Source: Bacteroidota bacterium
GTDB lineage: Bacteria; Bacteroidota; Bacteroidia; Bacteroidales; UBA10428
Assembly (NCBI GenBank): GCA_024640925.1
Contig: JAHEEB010000347.1
Coordinates: forward strand, 1-5,581
Length of the DNA stretch: 5,581 bases
Direction of reading: 5' to 3'
Part shown: piece after piece, positions 1-5,581 of the stretch
Numbering within the stretch: position 1 is the first letter of the stretch
Layout of the letters: each line of letters begins with the position of its first letter
Position numbers and translations under genes: made by a program
Notes under the pieces: generated by a model
What the model was told of the DNA's origin: nothing
The model's database searches: none
The model's input: the letters and a program-made list of their open reading frames with translations, nothing else

Positions 1-852
1 GTTTCGGGAGACTTGACCTATAACCCAATTATTGACCAGCCAGGCACTTATATTTTAACAGTCAGGAAAACCAGCACAGGCTGTGTAAGCGTCGGCGCTA
101 TTGAAGTTTCTCAGGACACAACTGCGCCCCAACTGGTTATCAGTGCACCAGAGCAACTTACCTGTTCACGTAACCAGATTCAGATAAATGCATCATCAGC
201 AAACACAAATGTGTCATATTTCTGGACTACCTCTGGAACAGGAAGTATTAAACCAGGTGATGAAGTAGTTCGTAATCCGATAGTATACACCCCGGAAACA
301 TACACCGTAAAACTCACAGACCTAGGTAATTACTGCATTTCAACTCAAAGCATTACAGTTACAGAAAACAGAACAGTGCCTGATATCAATATAAATAAAT
401 CACCTGTTCCAATAACATGTTCGGTAAAACAGGTAGTATTATCCGAAAGTTCACTTACCCCAAATACTACTTATTTGTGGACCGGCCCAGGTAACATTTC
501 TAATCCGATATCCAAAACTACGGCAGTTGATGCAACAGGAACATACTCCTTGCTGGTAAGAAACCCAATAAATGGTTGTTCATCAAAAGATAGTGTGACA
601 GTAACTTCTGATATGACTATTCCAAATATTTGGGTTAATGTAAACCCAGATGTACTTAATTGTGTTAACACTCAGGTTCAGATAAAAGGAAATTCTTCCA
701 CCTCAAATGTCACTTACTTTTGGAGTGGACCAGGAAATATAACCGACCCGACAATTAAAGAACCTTTCACCGATGCTCCCGGAAGCTATCTGTTAACAGT
801 AACTTCAACAATAAATGGATGCACAAACACAGCAGCAGTTTCTGTAATAAAA
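1..852 (+). repeat. Block A: PKD-like repeat units A0 (partial) to A3
   Basis: Protein repeats of about 81-84 residues: A0 1-38 (tail only), A1 39-122, A2 123-203, A3 204-284. Each unit starts at a linker of the form D/N-x-T-x-P (DTTAP 39, NRTVP 123, DMTIP 204). The order within a unit is a Cys after the first strand (55, 140, 221), an aromatic-Trp pair 20 residues later (W75, W160, W241), 'GPGNI' in A2 and A3, a 'G-T/S-Y-x-L-x-V' strand, and a second Cys, in 'NGC' in A2 and A3 (112, 193, 274; A0 has C28). A2 and A3 are the closest pair. A1 diverges, with 'TTSGTGSIKPGDE' in place of 'GPGNI' and 'NYC' in place of 'NGC'. The pattern fits PKD/HYR-like modules common in Bacteroidota; the exact Pfam family is not certain from sequence alone. 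Confidence 0.85.
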
Positions 853-3800
853 AACATTACTTTACCAGCAGCACCTGTTATAGCAAATAACTATTCATGC
901 CATGGAGCACCAGCAGTCACTCTTGCTGCCATTGGAAACAACATTCAATGGTACAGTAACCCTGCTTTGGGATCAACCTATAGAATACAATCAGGAAACA
1001 CATTTACACCATCAACAGCGATAGCTTTAGGTAACTATTATTATTTCGCCACCCAGACCGATTTGGTCAGTTTGTGTGAAGGGCCGGCAGCGCAGGTAAC
1101 TTATTCGGTTTTGGCTTTACCAGCTATACCTATAACGATAGACAAATCAATATGTGAAGGACTTACAAACCCGGCTTTAGAAGCCAATGGCACCAATATT
1201 AAATGGTATAACGCACCTGGAGGAATAACTTTAGCAACTGGTAATCAGTATACTCCTCCGGCATCAATAGTTTCAGCAGGCACATATACCTACTTCGCAA
1301 CCCAAACCGATGGCTTTGGTTGTGAAAGTACTGAGAAACCAGTAAGTCTTACAATTCATCCAATACCAGCGAAACCATTATTAGATAAATCGGAAGCTGA
1401 GATATGTTTTAACAACACCAATCCTACTTTTAATGCAACAGGAACAGATCTTAAATGGTATTCGAGTTCATCGTTACCGGCACCTATTAAAACCGGCAGT
1501 GCTTTTACATCAACAGAAACAAGCATTGGTAGTTACTACTATTATGTTACACAATCGAGTACATTTGGATGTGCCAGCCCCTATGACAGTGTGAATTTGA
1601 AAATACTTCCATTGCCGCAGAAATACATAGTTACCGGTGGTGGTGTTTATTGCACTAACCAAAGCGGCGTTAGTGTCGGACTTAGTGGTTCCCAGACTAA
1701 TGTGGCTTATCAACTCTTGCTTAATGGAACAACTGTTATTACCTCAATGAATGGTACAGGGAATCCGCTCGACTTCGGCCAGCAAAAAGTTGCTGGCAAT
1801 TATACCGTTACTGCAACAGCAAATAATTCCTGCATCGAAACTATGGCCGGAGGTGTTTCAATAGTTACAAACCCTCTGCCGGGTATTTCCGGATCAATAA
1901 CCGGACCTATAAATGTTTGCGAAGGCTCTTCAAACAATACCTATTCCATTTCTCCAATTTCAAATGCAACATCATACATATGGAGTGTTCCAACAGGTGC
2001 AATTATTAGTTCAGGGCTAAACTCCAATACTATCACTGTTGATTATGGAATGGGGTCTGTAACCGGCAACATTAATGTCTATGCCCAAAACAGCTGCGGT
2101 ACAGGAACCATTTCGCCCGATTTGCAGGTTATTATTGCCAAGTTGCCCATTACCCCTTCGAATATTCTGCTGACAGGCAACAATAATACAATTTGTCCTG
2201 GTGATACAGCAATATATGAAGTAAATATGATAACCAATGCCAGTTCTTATGAATGGGTACTCCCAACAGGAGCATCAATAATTTCAGGAACAGGTACACG
2301 ACAAATCAAAGTGATTTTTGCATCTAATGCGGCTCAGGGTAGCCAATTGGTTATGGTTCGTGGTGTTAATAGCTGCGGTACAGGACCTTATTCTGCTCCC
2401 TATGTTATAACTGTAAATTCAAATCCCTCGGTTAATGCCGGAATTGACCAGAATATCTGTAAAATCACAACAGCATTACAAGGTACATCAATCCCATCAG
2501 GAGGATCCGGATTATGGAAACTTATATCAGGTTCGGTTATTATCACTGATAATACGAATAATACATCAACAATAACTTCTGTAACCCAGGGAGGAAATAT
2601 TCTTGAATGGACGATTATCGAAAATGGATGCAGTGCAAGTGATCGGGTAACAATTTATAATAATCAGGTAAATGTTGAAGCTGGTGAAAGTAAAACCACT
2701 TGTTCATCGGATATAGCATTAAATGGTAGTTCGGTACCCACAGGTTCTACAGGTTTATGGAGTGTTGTTTCCGGTTCTGCATCCATTGCTGCTGCTTCGC
2801 AAGCGAGCACTACTGCAACTAATTTTGGATATGGCGACACTAAAATCTATTGGACAATTTCCAAAAACGGATGTAAATCTACTGATTCTGTATCTATAAC
2901 CAATTACAGGCCATCAACACCAGTTGCAGGGCCTAATCAGACACTTTGTTCTAATCAAACCAGGATGGCTGCAAACCAACCTGTTTATGGTACAGGGCTA
3001 TGGTCTATATATTCCGGATCTGCCAATATTCTGTCTCAGACACAATTTAACACACAAATAACAACTGTTGGGAATGGTAAAAACATTCTTATGTGGACAA
3101 TTACAAACCAGACATGCAGCCTGTCTGATACAATAACCGTATGGAACAATTCTAATTCTACGGAAGCTGGCTTTGGCCAGGTTTTATGTGATAATCGTAC
3201 CACTCTGGCCGCAACAGCTCCTTCCGAAGGCGCAACAGGGCAATGGTCTGTTCTGCAAGGCTCCGCAACATTCCTTGATTCAAAGAAATATAATACAAAA
3301 GTCTCCGGATTGGCTAGTGGTGTAAACAGGCTGATTTGGGCAATTTCAAAAACCGCATGTACAAATACAGACACAGTAACATTAATAAGTAATCAGCCTA
3401 CAATAGCAAATGCTGGTCCAGATATGGAAATACCCAGCAGCTCAGTGACTCTTGGAGGCAATCCACCTGTGATTGGTACAGGCAGATGGACCGTAATAAG
3501 CGGTTCGGCAATTTTTACAAACGACACCATTTTTAATACAACAGCATCCGGCCTAAATCCGGGAATTAATGTCTTCCGATGGACAATTAGTTATAAGGGC
3601 TGTACGACATATGATGATATACAAATAAAGAATGGAACCCTGGAATCTATTGATGCAGGTCAAAACCAGACGATTTGTACAAGTACTACCCAGCTGGAAG
3701 CTTTAAAGCCATTATATGGATTTGGAACATGGACCGTACAGAAAGGCTCAGCCCGCTTTGAAGACAATGAGCAATACAATACAAAAGTTTATGATCTTAT

Positions 3801-5581
3801 ACCTGGAGAAAATATTCTTCGGTGGTCTGTATCATTAGGTGGGGCAGCGTTTTATGACACAGTTGTAATAGTTAACAACCAACCTACCACAGCAATAGTT
3901 GGTTCAAAACAAAACCTTTGTGCTAATTCGTCAGTATTAACCGGGAATATGGCAATAGAAGGCACAGGACGCTGGACACTTGAGGGAGGTTCGGCAACCA
4001 TAACCAATCCTTTTTTAGAAAACTCAACGGTTTTAAATTTGGGAAGTGGTGATAACAGCTTCCGGTGGACAATTACAAAATCAGGTTGTGTATCATCGGC
4101 ATTACTGATAATAAGTAATAATTTAACAACAACGGCATATGCAGGCGAGGACCAGGTAATATGTGAAGACAACACAACATTGTCACCAAATTCACCCTCA
4201 ATCGGTATTGGAGAATGGAGTGTTCGCAAAGGTGCCGGAAAATTTTCGGGATACGAGGTTTCGGGTCTGGCTCCCGGAGAAAATATTTTAAGATGGAAAA
4301 TCAGCAAGAAGAATTGCTCATCATACGACGATGTAATTATTATTAGTCATAAACCCACCAGCCCAAATGCAGGAAATAGTACAATTATTTGTGGAGATTC
4401 AATAAAACTTTCAGCAAATAAGCCCAATGTTCTTATTGGTGAATATGGTAGGTGGTCATTAATGAATGGTGCCGGTAACTTCGCAGATACTACAGCAGAT
4501 ATTACTCTTGTAAAGCAACTGGCTCAAAGTATTAATGTGTTCCGATGGACAATATTTAATACTGGCTGTACTGCATATGATGATGTGGAAATTACCAACG
4601 CCTTAGTGAAATCTGATGCTGGATACGATGTTACCACCTGTGATAATCATGTAATTCTCGATGCAAATAATCCAAGTATAGGTGTTGGGGAATGGTCTTT
4701 AATAGGTGGTTCCGGAACAGCAATTTTCGATAATTCAAATAGTCCGAATACTGAAGTAACTGGCCTGGATCAGGGAGTTAATTATCTGCGGTGGACTATC
4801 AGAAATTACACCTGCAGTTCATTTGATGATGTAAAAATTACAAATAATTCTCCGAGCGTTTCATTTGCCGGAGGTGATCAAAGTATATGCACTAACACAA
4901 CGATAATGGCAGCCCGGATACCTCTTGTCGGACAAGGGACATGGTCGGTATTAAATGGTTCCGGGGCATTTACTGACTCAACTGCGTTCAATACGGTTGT
5001 AAACAATATTGGCTCAGGGACAAATACCTATCGATGGACAATTACTAATAATAGCTGCACTTCGATAGATGAAGTTGTGATAAGCAATATTAAACCATAC
5101 AATACTTTTGCCGGAGTAAATCAAGTTATTTGCGATGATTCTGCAACCTTAAGTGCAAACCAACCTCCGATTGGCATAGGTGTCTGGAGTATCATCCGGG
5201 GAGCTGGCACTTTTGAAAATGCATACAATCCGGCAACTACAATTGTTAACCTGGCTTCTGACACAAACTTGTTACGTTGGACGGTCACAAACAAGAATTG
5301 TGTAGAACATAAAGAAATAAAAATTACTAACAATATGCCATCGCAGGCAAATGCAGGTGCTGATAGGGTTATTTGTTCAGATAACATTGCTTTGGATGGC
5401 AACATACCAACACAAGGAACCGGTGAGTGGTCACTCATAAGTGGTTCGGGAACTTTCATAAATATGAATACATACAATTCGGTAGTTCAGGGGCTAATGC
5501 TTGGTAAAAATGTATTGCAATGGAAGTTAACTAAACGAAACTGTTTTACTTATGATGATGTTATTATAACCAATGATTTGC
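1..5581 (+). CDS. Giant Ig/PKD-like repeat surface protein, internal fragment (open at both ends)
   Basis: Frame 1 is open for all 1,860 complete codons. It translates throughout into beta-sandwich repeat modules, so this is one real gene continuing past both edges. Order seen: PKD-like units (residues 1-284), Ig-like CHU_C-associated units (285-537), one single module (538-625), two PKD-like units (626-808), then thirteen 81-residue units (809-1860). There are 43 cysteines, all at two fixed places per module; Trp in the central strand is nearly universal. No catalytic motif, transmembrane segment or coiled coil is visible. Known of the family: such proteins in Bacteroidota carry an N-terminal signal peptide and a C-terminal type IX secretion or gliding-motility-associated domain, and lie on the cell surface or are released. 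Inferred role: a long rod-like adhesin or surface filament. The substrate is unknown, and a polysaccharide-binding or structural role is equally possible. The coding and repeat calls are near certain; the adhesin role is moderate. Confidence 0.96.
853..1611 (+). repeat. Block B: three Ig-like (CHU_C-associated type) units
   Basis: Units B1 285-372, B2 373-454 and B3 455-537. Each has the order Cys (300, 385, 469), a Leu/Phe-x-Ala strand, 'I/L-x-W-Y' (W317, W402, W486), a 'G-x-x-[YF]-T' segment, a 'G-x-Y-x-Y-[FY]-[AV]-T-Q-[TS]' strand, and a second Cys (359, 441, 524). The aromatic 'Y-x-Y-F-A-T-Q-T' strand followed by 'G-C-x-S' is what I recognise from the Ig-like domain associated with CHU_C proteins (Pfam Ig_7 type). 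B1 departs at the end: it reads 'DLVSLCEGP' where the other two have 'x-F-G-C-x-S'. Linkers between units are Pro-rich ('LPAAP', 'LPAIP', 'HPIPAKP'), suggesting stiff connections. Confidence 0.85.
1612..1875 (+). other. Unit E: single module linking blocks B and C
   Basis: Residues 538-625 match neither the preceding Ig-like units nor the following PKD-like ones. The segment begins 'LPQKYIVTGGGVYC', continues with 'VGLSGSQTNVAYQLLLNG' and 'GNPLDFGQQ', then a 'AGNYTVTATANNSC' strand, and ends in 'NPLP'. It lacks the central Trp found in every other complete module; the equivalent strand reads 'AYQLLLNG'. It keeps the two cysteines (551 and 611, 60 apart). I recognise the wording as a recurrent single module of Bacteroidota repeat proteins, usually placed between Ig-like and PKD-like units, but cannot attach a firm family name or function. 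A beta-sandwich fold is inferred from its length and strand pattern. Confidence 0.7.
1876..2424 (+). repeat. Block C: two PKD-like units with the W-x-x-P-T-G-A motif
   Basis: Units C1 626-714 and C2 715-808. C1 reads 'GSITGPINVCEG', 'YSISPISNATSYIWSVPTGA', then 'ITVDYG', 'GNINVYAQNSCGTG'. C2 has the parallel pieces 'NNTICPGD', 'NASSYEWVLPTGASI', 'IKVIFA', 'VRGVNSCGTG'. Cysteines lie at 640/699 and 732/792 (59 and 60 apart); the central Trp residues are W661 and W752. The combination of 'G-x-x-x-V-C-x-G', 'A-x-S-Y-x-W-x-x-P-T-G-A' and 'N-S-C-G-T-G' is that of the PKD-like family frequent in Bacteroidota secreted proteins (Pfam PKD_6 type). C2 ends in 'TVNSNP', directly leading into the first 81-residue unit. 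Confidence 0.85.
3400..3642 (+). repeat. Unit D5, lacking the first ladder cysteine
   Basis: Residues 1134-1214. Where other units read 'AGxxQxxC', this one reads 'AGPDMEIP': the Cys position is Pro1145 (codon ccc at 3433-3435). Everything else is normal: W1163, 'VFRW' ending at W1194, C1201 and 'YDD' 1204-1206. Starting here, the 'Y/F-D-D' form of the last hairpin appears; units D1-D4 have 'x-D-[RST]' instead. Confidence 0.88.
3643..3885 (+). repeat. Unit D6, lacking the second ladder cysteine
   Basis: Residues 1215-1295. It has C1226, W1244 and W1275 as expected. The second Cys position, seven residues after W1275, is Ala1282 (codon gca at 3844-3846) within 'SLGGAAFYDT'. The following hairpin is 'YDTV' rather than 'YDDV'. 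Together with D5, this is one of only two breaks in the cysteine pattern of the window. Confidence 0.88.
4129..4356 (+). repeat. Unit D8, shortened by five residues
   Basis: Residues 1377-1452, 76 long instead of 81. The distance between its two Trp residues (W1406, W1432) is 26, compared with 31 in ten of the other units. The missing piece lies just after 'GAGKF', near residues 1416-1418 (about 4246-4254), where neighbours have a loop and the start of an 'N-T-x-V' strand. The frame is kept, so this is a 15-base in-frame loss. Both cysteines (1388, 1439) and 'YDD' are present. Confidence 0.85.
4357..4854 (+). repeat. Units D9 and D10, each with small insertions
   Basis: D9 (1453-1535) has 21 residues from first Cys (1464) to first Trp (1485) instead of the usual 18; the extra three residues fall within 'NVLIGEYGR' (about 4426-4452). 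It also has 'AQSINVFRW' where most units have a Gly turn before the Asn. D10 (1536-1618) has two extra residues in 'GSGTAIF' (about 4717-4722), giving 33 residues between its Trp residues. Both units keep the two cysteines and the acidic pair ('YDD' 1526-1528, 'FDD' 1608-1610). Confidence 0.8.
5341..5580 (+). repeat. Unit D13, cut by the window edge
   Basis: Residues 1781-1860. It holds the full set of landmarks: C1792, W1810, W1841, C1848, 'YDD' 1851-1853 and 'VIITN'. The Arg before the second Trp is Gln here ('VLQW'). The unit ends in 'NDL', where the linker to a further unit normally begins, so the array most likely continues beyond the window. No stop codon is in sight. Confidence 0.85.

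Larger units (their letters stand above)
2425..5580 (+). repeat. Block D: thirteen tandem ~81-residue Ig/PKD-like units
   Basis: Unit limits in residues: D1 809-889, D2 890-971, D3 972-1051, D4 1052-1133, D5 1134-1214, D6 1215-1295, D7 1296-1376, D8 1377-1452, D9 1453-1535, D10 1536-1618, D11 1619-1699, D12 1700-1780, D13 1781-1860 (cut). Consensus order: 'AGxxQxIC', 'L-x-A-N-x-P', 'G-x-G-x-W-[ST]', 'G-S-[AG]-x-F', 'L-x-x-G-x-N-x-[LF]-R-W-T-I', 'x-x-C', '[YF]-D-D-V-x-I-T-N'. From the first-Cys position of D1 (820) to that of D13 (1792) is 972 residues, exactly 12 x 81. Both Trp residues are present in all thirteen. The distance from the second Trp to the second-Cys position is seven residues in every unit, while the region between the two Trp residues varies. 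At DNA level the units are well diverged, so the array is old rather than freshly amplified. Confidence 0.93.

Noticed and set aside
1..3. The window's first codon (gtt) or an early internal Met as a gene start
   Set aside because: The first residues already lie in the middle of a PKD-like unit (strand 'GTYILTV' and its Cys28), so the gene begins upstream; no ribosome-binding site is needed or seen.
471..1713. Short minus-strand open frames at 471-671 and 1510-1713
   Set aside because: Each is under 70 codons, antisense to clearly coding modules, and without recognisable protein features.
4246..4254. A frameshift or assembly error in the shortened unit D8
   Set aside because: The frame continues correctly on both sides, and the difference is a whole number of codons in a loop, so a natural in-frame indel is the simpler explanation.
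3036..4307. Minus-strand open frames at 3036-3374 and 3852-4307 that could be read as small proteins
   Set aside because: They lie antisense to the repeat array. Their translations share short repeated phrases only because the + strand repeats are mirrored there; there is no separate coding signal or ribosome site.
5121..5477. Minus-strand open frame of 118 codons
   Set aside because: Same reason: its wording repeats that of the other antisense frames and is explained by the + strand units D12 and D13.
2425..5580. Regular 243-base periodicity as a CRISPR array or DNA satellite
   Set aside because: The periodicity is in protein motifs. DNA copies are strongly diverged, there are no short identical repeats with unique spacers, and the frame is kept throughout.
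2425..5580. Block D as SprB-type or cadherin repeats
   Set aside because: The SprB repeat core ('G-G-x-x-P-Y-x-Y-x-W' type) and cadherin calcium motifs (such as DxNDN and DxD linkers) are absent; the 'AGxxQxIC ... RWTI ... DDV' pattern is a different Ig/PKD-like unit.
1..5581. Promoters, terminators, insertion sequences or RNA genes inside the window
   Set aside because: Every base belongs to continuous coding modules. I saw no convincing inverted repeats with T-runs, transposase-like frames, tRNA-like segments or terminal repeats.

Overview
The whole 5,581-base window lies inside one very long protein-coding gene on the + strand. Frame 1 runs from base 1 to base 5580 (1,860 codons) without a stop. 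Neither the true start nor the true end is present, so no signal peptide, secretion signal, promoter, ribosome site or terminator can be seen. I found no second gene, RNA gene, mobile element or CRISPR array. Residue numbers below count from the first codon of the window.

The protein is a chain of about 80-90-residue immunoglobulin/PKD-like beta-sandwich modules, rich in Asn, Thr, Ser and Gly. Wording such as 'GTYTYFATQTD', 'SYIWSVPTGA' and 'AGxDQxIC ... LRWTI ... YDDVxITN' is typical of giant secreted proteins of Bacteroidota (the Flavobacteria/Cytophaga/Bacteroidales group). The moderately AT-rich composition (about 40% GC in the lines I counted) agrees. Such proteins are usually exported by the type IX secretion system and act as surface adhesins or gliding-associated proteins. 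That role is inferred from the family, because the diagnostic termini are outside the window.

The layout is a mosaic of blocks. Block A (1-852) is the tail of one PKD-like unit plus three full units joined by 'D/N-x-T-x-P' linkers. Block B (853-1611) is three Ig-like units of the CHU_C-associated kind. Unit E (1612-1875) is a single module of a different type. Block C (1876-2424) is two PKD-like 'W-x-x-P-T-G-A' units. Block D (2425-5580) is thirteen tandem units averaging 81 residues, the last one cut by the window edge just before its end.

The most interesting signal is a strict cysteine ladder. Every module, whatever its family, carries one Cys near its first strands and one near its last hairpin, and there are no other cysteines in 1,860 residues. 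Only two ladder positions are empty: the first Cys of unit D5 and the second Cys of unit D6. These would be exactly the two partners of one bond if the first Cys of each module is linked to the second Cys of the next, so the ladder may be a series of disulfide staples between neighbouring modules.
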